NCBI RefSeq assembly: GCF_000004195.4
Contig: NC_030679.2
Location: 147,067,243-147,131,242, forward strand
Length of the DNA: 64,000 nucleotides
Direction of reading: 5' to 3'
From: Xenopus tropicalis
Lineage: Eukaryota > Chordata > Amphibia > Anura > Pipidae
Shown here: in pieces, positions 11,250-24,300 of the stretch
Position numbering within the stretch: position 1 is the first letter of the stretch
Layout of the letters: the number at the start of each line of letters is the position of its first letter
Notes under the pieces: model-generated
Database searches by the model: none
What the model was told of the DNA's origin: nothing
What the model saw: only the letters and a program-made list of their open reading frames with translations
Position numbers and translations under genes: made by a program

Positions 11250-12312
11250 CCAAACACGGCCGGGACTAGCCCAACCGGGAGTAGCCCAACCACAGCCGGG
11301 AGTAGCCCAAACACGGCCGGGACTAGCCCAACCGGGAGTAGCCCAACCACAGCCGGGAGTAGCCCAAACACAGCCGGGACTAGCCCAACCGGGAGTAGCC
11401 CAACCACAGCCGGGAGTAGCCCAAACACAGCCGGGACTAGCCCAACCGGGAGTAGCCCAACCACAGCCGGGAGTAGCCCAACCACAGCCGGGAGTAGCCC
11501 AACCGGGGGTAGCCCGACCACAGCCGGGAGTAGCCCAAACACGGCCGGGAGTAGCCCAACCACAGCCGGGAGTAGCCCAAACACAGCCGGGACTAGCCCA
11601 ACCGGGAGTAGCCCAACCACAGCCGGGACTAGCCCAACCGGGAGTAGCCCAACCACAGCCGGGAGTAGCCCAAACACAGCCTGGAGTAGCCCAACCACAG
11701 CCGGGAGTAGCCCAAACACAGCCGGGACTAGCCCAACCGGGAGTAGCCCAACCACAGCCGGGAGTAGCCCAACCGGGAGTAGCCCAACCACAGCCGGGAG
11801 TAGCCCAAACACGGCCGGGAGTAGCCCAACCACAGCCAGGAGTAGCCCAAACACAGCCTGGAGTAGCCCAACCGGGAGTAGCCCAACCACAGCCGGGACT
11901 AGCCCAACCGGGAGTAGCCCAAACACAGCCGGGAGTAGCCCAAACACAGCCGGGACTAGCCCAACCGGGAGTAGCCCAACCACAGCCGGGACTAGCCCAA
12001 CCGGGAGTAGCCCAACCACAGCCGGGAGTAGCCCAACCGGGAGTAGCCCAACCACAGCCGGGAGTAGCCCAAACACAGCCGGGACTAGCCCAACCGGGAG
12101 TAGCCCAACCACAGCCGGGAGTAGCCCAAACACAGCCGGGAGTAGCCCAACCACAGCCGGGACTAGCCCAACCGGGAGTAGCCCAACCACAGCCGGGAGT
12201 AGCCCAAACACAGCCGGGACTAGCCCAACCGGGAGTAGCCCAAACACAGCCGGGACTAGCCCAACCGGGAGTAGCCCAACCACAGCCGGGACTAGCCCAA
12301 ACACAGCCGTGT
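11250..12312. repeat. Minisatellite of mixed 21- and 15-bp units (agtagcccaaccacagccggg / agtagcccaaccggg)
   Basis: The two unit types alternate irregularly over about 1 kb. Because both lengths are multiples of 3, two minus-strand frames stay open (371 and 393 aa). They contain only repeat peptides and are not genes. Confidence 0.96.
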
Positions 12313-12409
12313 GATATGGTACAGGCGCACTTATTACTCTGGCACCTTATGCAGCACTTTGCCCTATTGCCCCAGGGCACCGCTGCACAGATACACCTCA
12401 TAGCAATTA

Positions 12410-12990
12410 GTGATACAGGATAAGGTACAGTAAGTACAGGAGAGGGGCGGGGATAAGGTTATCCCGCCCCTCTCTACTTACTGTACCTTATCCCCGCCCC
12501 TCTCCTGTACTTACTGTACCTTATCCCCGCCCCTCTCCTGTACTTACTGTACCTTATCCCCGCCCCTCTCCTGTACTTACTGTACCTTATCCCCGCCCCT
12601 CTCCTGTACTTACTGTACCTTATCCCCACCCCTCTCCTGTACTTACTGTACCTTATCCCCGCCCCTCTCCTGTACTTACTGTACCTTATCCCCGCCCCTC
12701 TCCTGTACTTAATGTACCTTATCCCCCGCCCCTCTCCTGTACTTACTGTACCTTATCCCCCGCCCCTCTCCTGTACTTACTGTACCTTATCCCCCGCCCC
12801 TCTCCTGTACTTACTGTACCTTATCCCCGCCCCTCTCCTGTATTTACTGTACCTTATCCTCCGCCCCTCTCCTGTACTTACTGTACCTTATCCCCGCCCC
12901 TCTCCTGTACTTACTGTACCTTATCCCCGCCCCTCTGCTGTACTTACTGTACCTTATCCCCGCCCCTCTCCTGTACTTACTGTATCTTAC
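12410..12990. repeat. Minisatellite, 33-bp unit, about 17 copies, with one inverted unit at its left end
   Basis: Unit cctgtacttactgtacctta plus tccccgcccctct. The first unit (about 12418-12455) is in the opposite orientation (gataaggtacagtaagtaca), giving a hairpin with its neighbour. Confidence 0.94.
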
Positions 12991-14412
12991 CGGTATCTTC
13001 CCAAGAAGTGGCTTAGGACTTAGGGCATAAGGTGCCAGAGTAATAAGTGCCCCGGTGCCATTTTACAGGGGGTAATGCCATCAGATGGGGCACCCAGGAG
13101 TGCCAAGCCTGGGGCACAAGTAACGCTAGGGCTCCATAGCAGCTGAGCCTTTGGCCACAGGATGCCCCTCTGTCCCACCAGTGGATAGTGGCTACCTGCA
13201 CTGATAGCACAGATGCCCCAGAGAGCCTGCGGGGCAGTAGATGTTGGCTAAGGGCTGCAATGTATCAGCTGTTTGGTTTTTCTGTGGTAGAGAGACCATC
13301 ACGGTCAGGGCGAGACAGCAGCCCGAGAGCCCCAGAGACTGCAGTACCAGCCTAATCAAAGCCCCCATCTACACAGCTTTAGCCTTCACTTGGGAATTAT
13401 GGGTATAGAAGCTTGGTAGGATGTGAGTAGCCAATCACAGCTCTTCTCTCACACAGAGAAAGATAATCTATAGCTCCCTGTTGGGCCAACTAACTGCTCC
13501 TCCACCAGGTCCCTGCCTGGCACCATAATGTACTTTCCCATAGCGCAGTGCCCTATGCCAACCCTCTGTGCCAATGGCTACAAGGCTCGCCCTACTTTAT
13601 GGCTTTGGGCCCTCCTTCCCCTGATGTTGGAGATGGGGGTGCAGGAGCGACCACTTAGGGTAGATCCTGGCTATTGGGGGGTAAGGTCTGGGTGGAACTG
13701 GGCGTGGCTGGGGCTCAGCAGGGGGTGTGGCTTGGGCAGACATGGCCTTACACCTTACTCTGAATGGATTTGTGTTGCCCCACTGAGGGTAGAAATGGGG
13801 GATAGTCCTGTTCATAGAGACAATTCAGCTCCATGGCGTTGCGCTCCCTTTAAATATCCTGTTTATTCCCAGTTCCCTGCGGGGGAATCTGTTTTGCAGA
13901 CGGGGGGCCAGGGGGTCACGGAGAGAAGGCTCTGCACCCCCAGGAAGCGGAGACGCGTGGATGCAAAGATAACAGGAAGTGCGCCCGTTGGCAGGGAATC
14001 TCAGGGAATGGTGATGCGCTAACGACGGGCTCATTAAGGAGCTTGGCAGCGCTGGGGAGGGAAGGAGCAAAACAAATTAGCTCCCTGTTGTTGTTTTTCT
14101 TCTGTTCATCACAGTTTTGGCTGCGTCATTGGCTGAGATGCCAGGATGTGTGCCAGGATTACTGCCCCCCCCCAGCAGCCTCACATACCCCCATAGCCCC
14201 CACAGTGTATTGTGAGCCAATCACATCCCAGCAGCCTCGTACCTTGAGTAAATCAGGCCCTGGGACTCCGCAAGTCTTTCTATTTGCCTGATTTCTAGCA
14301 AAATGTAGGAAAATGTTACTTTTGCCCTAATGTATGTTATTTAGTGTGAAATTGCGCGATTGTGAATGGCTTCCTGTATGTTAAATTATCTGATTTTAGA
14401 AACATTCTGTAG
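12991..14412. other. Largest low-repeat stretch left of dnah2; no gene recognised
   Basis: Mixed-composition sequence. The longest frame is 164 aa at 13528-14022 (plus), without recognisable similarity or splice context. 13840-14070 looks the least repetitive and could hold a regulatory or untranslated exon. I found no KDM6B-like peptide, although that gene follows DNAH2 in human. Confidence 0.4.
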
Positions 14413-14722
14413 GGCAGGGGTCCCCAACCGTTCTTACTCGGGAGCCGCAGTCACAAGTAAAAAGACTTGGGGGGCAACACAAGCACCATAAAAGTTCATG
14501 GAGGAGCCAAACAAGGGCTGTGATTGGTTATTAGGGGCCTCTATGCACCCTATCAGCTTACAGGGCTTTATTTGGTAGGGAATCTTGTTTTTATTCAACC
14601 AAAACTTGCCCCCAAGTCAGGAATTCAAAAATAACTCCCTGGTTTGGGGGCACTGAGAGCAACATCCAAGGGGTTGGGGAGCAACATGTTACCCCCGAGC
14701 CACTGGTTGGGGATCCCTGGTC
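14413..14722. mobile_element. Non-autonomous hAT-like transposon
   Basis: Terminal inverted repeats caggggtccccaacc (about 14417) and ggttggggatccctgg (ending about 14721) are flanked by a near-perfect 8-bp duplication, tctgtagg / tctatagg. The body (ggagccaaacaagggctgtg, gcaacatccaaggggttggg) matches an abundant Xenopus repeat that I recall. hAT assignment is inferred from TIR sequence and 8-bp duplication. No transposase ORF. Confidence 0.75.
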
Positions 14723-15334
14723 TATAGGTGAATGTGGCAGGATTTAGTGGAAAATACATTGTTCTGTGTGGGGGGGGGGGGGGGGGCGCAGGCACAGAGC
14801 TGGGATTCAGTGGTAGCAGTGCCTGGGGGTTGGGGGTACAGAAGAGTCAGCAGAACCCCCATAGGTAGATCACAGGTAGTGAGTAGCACGGGGGGGGGGG
14901 GGGGGTGTAAGTGTCATCTGGAATCTATGGAGGAGAATATGGCACCTTCATGGTGAGTAGGGGAGTCAGTTCTGGGCACAGTGATGCTGCAGTAAGGTCT
15001 GGCCCACCCATAGGTGCTGGCACCCAGCTGGAGAGTGCACTGGGGCTGAGGCTACATCTCTAGGTGCTGGTTGGATATCGGTTCCATATGGGGCAGGTAA
15101 GTATAGTAAGTAGGTATAGTAAGGTAGGGGGCAATCAGGCCATTTTGGTGTTGGGAAGGAACTGTTTGCTTGCCTTCCTCTGGTGCCCCCGGGCAGTTCC
15201 ATATCAGCTCCTTATCCAGTCTGTCACACCTCTGCCTGGTTGCTGGGGTCCTGGGTAGAATTTACACCACCCCCACAGTATAACATGTTTGGTGCCCCCT
15301 TAACAACATAGACGGGAAGGACACAGACCCCGAG
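14723..15334. other. Intergenic spacer with G tracts, downstream of dnah2
   Basis: Contains long G runs at about 14770-14786 and 14890-14906. No exon supported. Confidence 0.5.
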
Positions 15335-18300
15335 GTGCAAGAATAGATTATTATTTTTATTAAATAGATATTGCTCTTTGCGTACAACTAAATACAGTTT
15401 TCCCAAGGCACAGACCAAGGAGAGGGGCTGCAGGGTGGTGGAGCAGAATATGGGGGGGTACATTGGCCAATAGTACAAAGGAGAGGGCAATGTGTATGAA
15501 GTCCCAGCAGCCCTGGGATGGTGCCGGGTCGGGGTAACACAAGGCCTAGCTGTCCAGGCTCATCAGTAGAGCTGTGCCCCTCTTGATCCAGTGTTCCGCC
15601 GGCGCCGCCCCACAGCGCAGATCCACCCCAATGACAAACGAGGCCCGGCCAGAGGAACCCGCCCGGACTGGGTAATAGTAACATGGGCAGGAGTAGAGAC
15701 CTGTGGGAGAGAGAGGGCAGAGAGTGAGGGTAATAGTAACATGGGCAGGAGTAGGGACCTGTGGGAGAGAGAGGGCAGAGAGTGAGGGTAATAGTAACAT
15801 GGGCAGGAGTAGGGACCTGTGGGAGAGAGAGAGCAGAGAGTGAGGGTAATAGTAACATGGGCAGGAGTAGGGACCTGTGGGAGAGAGAGGGCAGAGAGTG
15901 AGGGTAATAGTAACATGGGCAGGAGTAGAGACCTGTGGGAGAGAGAGGGCAGAGAGTGAGGGTAATAGTAACATGGGCAGGAGTAGAGACCTGTGGGAGA
16001 GAGAGGGCAGAGAGTGAGGGTAATAGTAACAGGGGCAGGAGTAGGGACCTGTGGGAGAGAGAGGGCAGAGAGTGAGGGTAATAGTAACATGGGCAGGAGT
16101 AGAGACCTGTGGGAGAGAGAGGGCAGAGAGTGAGGGTAATAGTAACATGGGCAGGAGTAGGGACCTGTGGGAGAGAGAGGGCAGAGAGTGAGGGTAATAG
16201 TAACATGGGCAGGAGTAGGGACCTGTGGGAGAGAGAGGGCAGAGAGTGAGGGTAATAGTAACATGGGCAGGAGTAGAGACCTGTGGGAGAGAGAGGGCAG
16301 AGAGTGAGGGTAATAGTAACATGGGCAGGAGTAGGGACCTGTGGGAGAGAGAGGCAGAGAGTGAGGGTAATAGTAACATGGGCAGGAGTAGGGACCTGTG
16401 GGAGAGAGAGGGCAGAGAGTGAGGGTAATAGTAACATGGGCAGGAGTAGGGACCTGTGGGAGAGAGAGGGCAGAGAGTGAGGGTAATAGTAACATGGGCA
16501 GGAGTAGAGACCTGTGGGAGAGAGAGGGCAGAGAGTGAGGGTAATAGTAACATGGGCAGGAGTAGAGACCTGTGGGAGAGAGAGGGCAGAGAGTGAGGGT
16601 AATAGTAACATGGGCAGGAGTAGGGACCTGTGGGAGAGAGAGGGCAGAGAGTGAGGGTAATAGTAACATGGGCAGGAGTAGGGACCTGTGGGAGAGAGAG
16701 GGCAGAGAGTGAGGGTAATAGTAACATGGGCAGGAGTAGGGACCTGTGGGAGAGAGAGGGCAGAGAGTGAGGGTAATAGTAACATGGGCAGGAGTAGGGA
16801 CCTGTGGGAGAAAGAGGGCAGAGAGTGAGGGTAATAGTAACATGGGCAGGAGTAGGGACCTGTGGGAGAGAGAGGGCAGAGAGTGAGGGTAATAGTAACA
16901 TGGGCAGGAGTAGGGACCTGTGGGAGAGAGAGGGCAGAGAGTGAGGGTAATAGTAACATGGGCAGGAGTAGAGACCTGTGGGAGAGAGAGGGCAGAGAGT
17001 GAGGGTAATAGTAACATGGGCAGGAGTAGGGACCTGTGGGAGAGAGAGGGCAGAGAGTGAGGGTAATAGTAACATGGGCAGGAGTAGGGACCTGTGGGAG
17101 AGAGAGGGCAGAGAGTGAGGGTAATAGTAACATGGGCAGGAATAGAGACCTGTGGGAGAGAGAGGGCAGAGAGTGAGGGTAATAGTAACATGGGCAGGAG
17201 TAGGGACCTGTGGGAGAGAGAGGGCAGAGAGTGAGGGTAATAGTAACATGGGCAGGAGTAGAGACCTGTGGGAGAGAGAGGGCAGAGAGTGAGGGTAATA
17301 GTAACATGGGCAGGAGTAGGGACCTGTGGGAGAGAGAGGGCAGAGAGTGAGGGTAATAGTAACATGGGCAGGAGTAGAGACCTGTGGGAGAGAGAGGGCA
17401 GAGAGTGAGGGTAATAGTAACATGGACAGGAGTAGGGACCTGTGGGAGAGAGAGGGCAGAGAGTGAGGGTAATAGTAACATGGGCAGGAGTAGGGACCTG
17501 TGGGAGAGAGAGGGCAGAGAGTGAGGGTAATAGTAACATGGGCAGGAGTAGAGACCTGTGGGAGAGAGAGGGCAGAGAGTGAGGGTAATAGTAACATGGG
17601 CAGGAGTAGGGACCTGTGGGAGAGAGAGGGCAGAGAGTGAGGGTAATAGTAACATGGGCAGGAGTAGGGACCTGTGGGAGAGAGAGGGCAGAGAGTGAGG
17701 GTAATAGTAACATGGGCAGGAGTAGGGACCTGTGGGAGAGAGAGGGCAGAGAGTGAGGGTAATAGTAACATGGGCAGGAGTAGGGACCTGTGGGAGAGAG
17801 AGGGCAGAGAGTGAGGGTAATAGTAACATGGGCAGGAGTAGGGACCTGTGGGAGAGAGAGGGCAGAGAGTGAGGGTAATAGTAACATGGGCAGGAGTAGG
17901 GACCTGTGGGAGAGAGAGGGCAGAGAGTGAGGGTAATAGTAACATGGGCAGGAGTAGGGACCTGTGGGAGAGAGAGGGCAGAGAGTGAGGGTAATAGTAA
18001 CATGGGCAGGAGTAGGGACCTGTGGGAGAGAGAGGGCAGAGAGTGAGGGTAATAGTAACATGGGCAGGAGTAGGGACCTGTGGGAGAGAGAGGGCAGAGA
18101 GTGAGGGTAATAGTAACATGGGCAGGAGTAGGGACCTGTGGGAGAGAGAGGGCAGAGAGTGAGGGTAATAGTAACATGGGCAGGAGTAGGGACCTGTGGG
18201 AGAGAGAGGGCAGAGAGTGAGGGTAATAGTAACATGGGCAGGAGTAGAGACCTGTGGGAGAGAGAGGGCAGAGAGTGAGGGTAATAGTAACATGGGCAGG

Positions 18301-21300
18301 AGTAGGGACCTGTGGGAGAGAGAGGGCAGAGAGTGAGGGTAATAGTAACATGGGCAGGAGTAGAGACCTGTGGGAGAGAGAGGGCAGAGAGTGAGGGTAA
18401 TAGTAACATGGGCAGGAGTAGAGACCTGTGGGAGAGAGAGGGCAGAGAGTGAGGGTAATAGTAACATGGGCAGGAGTAGAGACCTGTGGGAGAGAGAGGG
18501 CAGAGAGTGAGGGTAATAGTAACATGGGCAGGAGTAGGGACCTGTGGGAGAGAGAGGGCAGAGAGTGAGGGTAATAGTAACATGGGCAGGAGTAGGGACC
18601 TGTGGGAGAGAGAGGGCAGAGAGTGAGGGTAATAGTAACATGGGCAGGAGTAGGGACCTGTGGGAGAGAGAGGGCAGAGAGTGAGGGTAATAGTAACATG
18701 GGCAGGAGTAGGGACCTGTGGGAGAGAGAGGGCAGAGAGTGAGGGTAATAGTAACATGGGCAGGAGTAGAGACCTGTGGGAGAGAGAGGGCAGAGAGTGA
18801 GGGTAATAGTAACATGGGCAGGAGTAGAGACCTGTGGGAGAGAGAGGGCAGAGAGTGAGGGTAATAGTAACATGGGCAGGAGTAGGGACCTGTGGGAGAG
18901 AGAGGGCAGAGAGTGAGGGTAATAGTAACATGGGCAGGAGTAGGGACCTGTGGGAGAGAGAGGGCAGAGAGTGAGGGTAATAGTAACATGGGCAGGAGTA
19001 GGGACCTGTGGGAGAGAGAGGGCAGAGAGTGAGGGTAATAGTAACATGGGCAGGAGTAGGGACCTGTGGGAGAGAGAGGGCAGAGAGTGAGGGTAATAGT
19101 AACATGGGCAGGAGTAGGGACCTGTGGGAGAGAGAGGGCAGAGAGTGAGGGTAATAGTAACATGGGCAGGAGTAGGGACCTGTGGGAGAGAGAGGGCAGA
19201 GAGTGAGGGTAATAGTAACATGGGCAGGAGTAGGGACCTGTGGGAGAGAGAGGGCAGAGAGTGAGGGTAATAGTAACATGGGCAGGAGTAGAGACCTGTG
19301 GGAGAGAGAGGGCAGAGAGTGAGGGTAATAGTAACATGGGCAGGAGTAGGGACCTGTGGGAGAGAGAGGGCAGAGAGTGAGGGTAATAGTAACATGGGCA
19401 GGAGTAGAGACCTGTGGGAGAGAGAGGGCAGAGAGTGAGGGTAATAGTAACATGGGCAGGAGTAGGGACCTGTGGGAGAGAGAGGGCAGAGAGTGAGGGT
19501 AATAGTAACATGGGCAGGAGTAGAGACCTGTGGGAGAGAGAGGGCAGAGAGTGAGGGTAATAGTAACATGGGCAGGAGTAGGGACCTGTGGGAGAGAGAG
19601 GGCAGAGAGTGAGGGTAATAGTAACATGGGCAGGAGTAGGGACCTGTGGGAGAGAGAGGGCAGAGAGTGAGGGTAATAGTAACATGGGCAGGAGTAGGGA
19701 CCTGTGGGAGAGAGAGGGCAGAGAGTGAGGGTAATAGTAACATGGGCAGGAGTAGGGACCTGTGGGAGAGAGAGGGCAGAGAGTGAGGGTAATAGTAACA
19801 TGGGCAGGAGTAGGGACCTGTGGGAGAGAGAGGGCAGAGAGTGAGGGTAATAGTAACATGGGCAGGAGTAGGGACCTGTGGGAGAGAGAGGGCAGAGAGT
19901 GAGGGTAATAGTAACATGGGCAGGAGTAGGGACCTGTGGGAGAGAGAGGGCAGAGAGTGAGGGTAATAGTAACATGGGCAGGAGTAGGGACCTGTGGGAG
20001 AGAGAGGGCAGAGAGTGAGGGTAATAGTAACAGGGGCAGGAGTAGGGACCTGTGGGAGAGAGAGGGCAGAGAGTGAGGGTAATAGTAACAGGGGCAGGAG
20101 TAGGGACCTGTGGGAGAGAGAGGGCAGAGAGTGAGGGTAATAGTAACATGGGCAGGAGTAGGGACCTGTGGGAGAGAGAGGGCAGAGAGTGAGGGTAATA
20201 GTAACAGGGGCAGGAGTAGGGACCTGTGGGAGAGAGAGGGCAGAGAGTGAGGGTAATAGTAACAGGGGCAGGAGTAGGGACCTGTGGGAGAGAGAGGGCA
20301 GAGAGTGAGGGTAATAGTAACAGGGGCAGGAGTAGGGACCTGTGGGAGAGAGAGGGCAGAGAGTGAGGGTAATAGTAACATGGGCAGGAGTAGGGACCTG
20401 TGGGAGAGAGAGGGCAGAGAGTGAGGGTAATAGTAACATGGGCAGGAGTAGGGACCTGTGGGAGAGAGAGGGCAGAGAGTGAGGGTAATAGTAACATGGG
20501 CAGGAGTAGAGACCTGTGGGAGAGAGAGGGCAGAGAGTGAGGGTAATAGTAACATGGGCAGGAGTAGGGACCTGTGGGAGAGAGAGGGCAGAGAGTGAGG
20601 GTAATAGTAACATGGGCAGGAGTAGGGACCTGTGGGAGAGAGAGGGCAGAGAGTGAGGGTAATAGTAACATGGGCAGGAGTAGGGACCTGTGGGAGAGAG
20701 AGGGCAGAGAGTGAGGGTAATAGTAACATGGGCAGGAGTAGGGACCTGTGGAGAGAGAGGGCAGAGAGTGAGGGTAATAGTAACATGGGCAGGAGTAGGG
20801 ACCTGTGGGAGAGAGAGGGCAGAGAGTGAGGGTAATAGTAACATGGGCAGGAGTAGGGACCTGTGGGAGAGAGAGGGCAGAGAGTGAGGGTAATAGTAAC
20901 ATGGGCAGGAGTAGGGACCTGTGGGAGAGAGAGGGCAGAGAGTGAGGGTAATAGTAACATGGGCAGGAGTAGGGACCTGTGGGAGAGAGAGGGCAGAGAG
21001 TGAGGGTAATAGTAACATGGGCAGGAGTAGGGACCTGTGGGAGAGAGAGGGCAGAGAGTGAGGGTAATAGTAACATGGGCAGGAGTAGGGACCTGTGGGA
21101 GAGAGAGGGCAGAGAGTGAGGGTAATAGTAACATGGGCAGGAGTAGAGACCTGTGGGAGAGAGAGGGCAGAGAGTGAGGGTAATAGTAACATGGGCAGGA
21201 GTAGGGACCTGTGGGAGAGAGAGGGCAGAGAGTGAGGGTAATAGTAACATGGGCAGGAGTAGGGACCTGTGGGAGAGAGAGGGCAGAGAGTGAGGGTAAT

Positions 21301-24300
21301 AGTAACATGGGCAGGAGTAGGGACCTGTGGGAGAGAGAGGGCAGAGAGTGAGGGTAATAGTAACAGGGGCAGGAGTAGGGACCTGTGGGAGAGAGAGGGC
21401 AGAGAGTGAGGGTAATAGTAACATGGGCAGGAGTAGGGACCTGTGGGAGAGAGAGGGCAGAGAGTGAGGGTAATAGTAACATGGGCAGGAGTAGGGACCT
21501 GTGGGAGAGAGAGGGCAGAGAGTGAGGGTAATAGTAACATGGGCAGGAGTAGGGACCTGTGGGAGAGAGAGGGCAGAGAGTGAGGGTAATAGTAACATGG
21601 GCAGGAGTAGGGACCTGTGGGAGAGAGAGGGCAGAGAGTGAGGGTAATAGTAACAGGGGCAGGAGTAGGGACCTGTGGGAGAGAGAGGGCAGAGAGTGCC
21701 AGTATATACCCCCCCAGTTAGTATATACCCCCCATTTATGCCCATTCTGTACCTTTGCTGCTCTTCTTGCGGCTCTCCGTGGGCCTGAAGTGCACTGTGG
21801 GTAGGGGACACACCAGCTGCATGGGCTCGGCCTCGATCAGACAGGAATTCTTCTTATCCCAACCGGCCCCCTCGAGGTACAGGCCCCGAATCCACACTCC
21901 ATCCTGAGGCAGCAATCATTAGTCACTAATGGCCCCCTGGTTCGGCTATTACCCATAACCCCCTCTGCCTGGGCGGAGCTTACCTTAGGGGGATACACCA
22001 GGTTATTGTCATCCACAGTGGACACGATGAATTCCCACGAGAGGGAGTCGACCGAGACCTGAGGGATAAAGGAGATGTCAGGGTTGCCCCCTGTTGGTGC
22101 CACGATGGCTACTCTGGCTATGGGGGGGGGGCTAATGGCCGCTACACCCTTACGTTGTTCTGCCGGGCCGCGCTCTGCAGCACCGCCGTTAGGAAGCCCG
22201 TGGGGAAGGTGAAGGCCGAGAGCCAGAACAGGACCGGCGGATGAGCCGTCTTTGCCCACCGAGAAAACAGCTCCACGCGAAGCACCAGGTCACGGGTCCA
22301 GGCGGCTAAAGGCTTCAGGGAGGGGTATGCCTGGCGGGAAAGGGGGGCACAGTCAGCTTTCTGCCCATACAGATACCCTTCTGCCCATACAGATACCCTT
22401 CTGCCCATAGATACCCTTCTGCCCATACAGATACCCTTCTGCCCATACAGATACCCTTCTGCCCATACAGATACCCTTCTGCCCATAGATACCCTTCTGC
22501 CCATACAGATACCCTTCTGCCCATACAGATACCCTTCTGCCCATACAGATACCCTTCTGCCCATACAGATACCCTTCAGCCCATACAGATACCCTTCTGC
22601 CCATACAGATACCCTTCTGCCCATACAGATACCCTTCAGCCCATACAGATACCCTTCAGCCCATACAGATACCCTTCTGCCCATACAGATACCCTTCAGC
22701 CCATACAGATACCCTTCTGCCCATACAGATACCCTTCAGCCCATACAGATACCCTTCTGCCCATACAGATACCCTTCTGCCCATACAGATACCCTTCTGC
22801 CCATACAGATACCCTTCAGCCCATACAGATACCCTTCTGCCCATACAGATACCCTTCTGCCCATACAGATACCCTTCAGCCCATACAGATACCCTTCAGC
22901 CCATACAGATACCCTTCTGCCCATACAGATACCCTTCTGCCCATACAGATACCCTTCTGCCCATACAGATACCCTTCTGCCCCTAGATACCATTCTGCCC
23001 ATACAGATACCCTTCAGCCCATACAGATACCCTTCTGCCCCTAGATACCATTCTGCCCATACAGATACCCTTCTGCCCATAGATACCCTTCTGCCCATAC
23101 AGATACCCTTCTGCCCATACAGATACCCTTCTGCCCATACAGATACCCTTCTGCCCCTAGATACCATTCTGCCCATACAGATACCCTTCTGCCCATAGAT
23201 ACCCTTCTGCCCATACAGATACCCTTCTGCCCATAGATACCCTTCTGCCCATAGATACCCTTCTGCCCATACAGATACCCTTCTGCCCATACAGATACCC
23301 TTCTGCCCATACAGATACCCTTCTGCCCATACAGATACCATTCTGCCCATACAGATACCCTTCTGCCCATAGATACCCTTCTGCCCATACAGATACCCTT
23401 CTACCCATACAGATACCCTTCTACCCATACAGATACCCTTCTGCCCATACAGATACCCTTCTCCCTGGCACCTTCATCACCCACCTTCTCCCACAGCGGC
23501 GGCACGCGGGCATCATAGATACAGGTGAATATTTCCTCCAGCTCTGCCGACATCACCACCAGGCCCTGTATGCCCCGCTCCAGGTCATTCAGAGACGTCC
23601 TGCAGGGGAGAGCAGCTTGTCCGTCACAAGAATATCCTTATCATTTACAGTAGGGGGTACATTATCCCTTATAATACATGAGTGATACTCAGAGTTCCCT
23701 GTATAACTCAGCCTGCAGCCTTGTGCCTTTATATGGGGGGCACAGAACCCCTCAGTGACTGCTAATATCCTTATCATTTACAGTAGGGGGTACAGTATCC
23801 CTTATAATACATGAGTGATACTCAGAGTTCCCTGTATAACTCAGCCTGCAGCCTTGTGCCTTTATATGGGGGGCACAGAACCCCTCAGTGACTGCTAATA
23901 TCCTTATCATTTACAGTAGGGGGTACATTATCCCTTATAATACATGAGTGATACTCAGAGTTTCCTGTATAATTCAGCCTGCAGCCTTGTGCCTTTATAT
24001 GGGCACAGAACCCCTCAGTGACTGCTAATATCCTTATCATTTACAGTAGGGGGTACATTATCCCTTATAATACATGAGTGATACTCAGAGTTCCCTGTAT
24101 AACTCAGCCTGCAGCCTTGTGCCTTTATATGGGCACAGAACCCCTCAGTGACTGCTAATATCCTTATCATTTACAGTAGGGGGCACATTATCCCTTATAA
24201 TACATGAGTGATACTCAGAGTTCCCTGTATAACTCAGCCTGCAGCCTTGTGCCTTTATATGGGGGGCACAGAACCCCTCAGTGACTGCTAATATCCTTAT

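Noticed and set aside
11189..12401. Minus-strand ORFs of 371 and 393 codons (VGLLPAVFG / CGWATPGW repeats)
   Set aside because: Products of 21- and 15-bp repeat units, both multiples of three; no non-repeat domain, no start or splice context.
13528..14022. Plus-strand ORF of 164 codons
   Set aside because: No recognisable similarity, no splice or promoter context, amino-acid mix like random sequence.
11190..15334. Start of kdm6b
   Set aside because: Expected from human gene order, but no KDM6B-like peptide or convincing exon is present; at most untranslated exons could lie here.
15388..21811. Three overlapping minus-strand ORFs of about 2000 codons
   Set aside because: They are the stop-free 58-bp unit read in three frames; only the last 155 nt of one frame are the real dnah2 exon.
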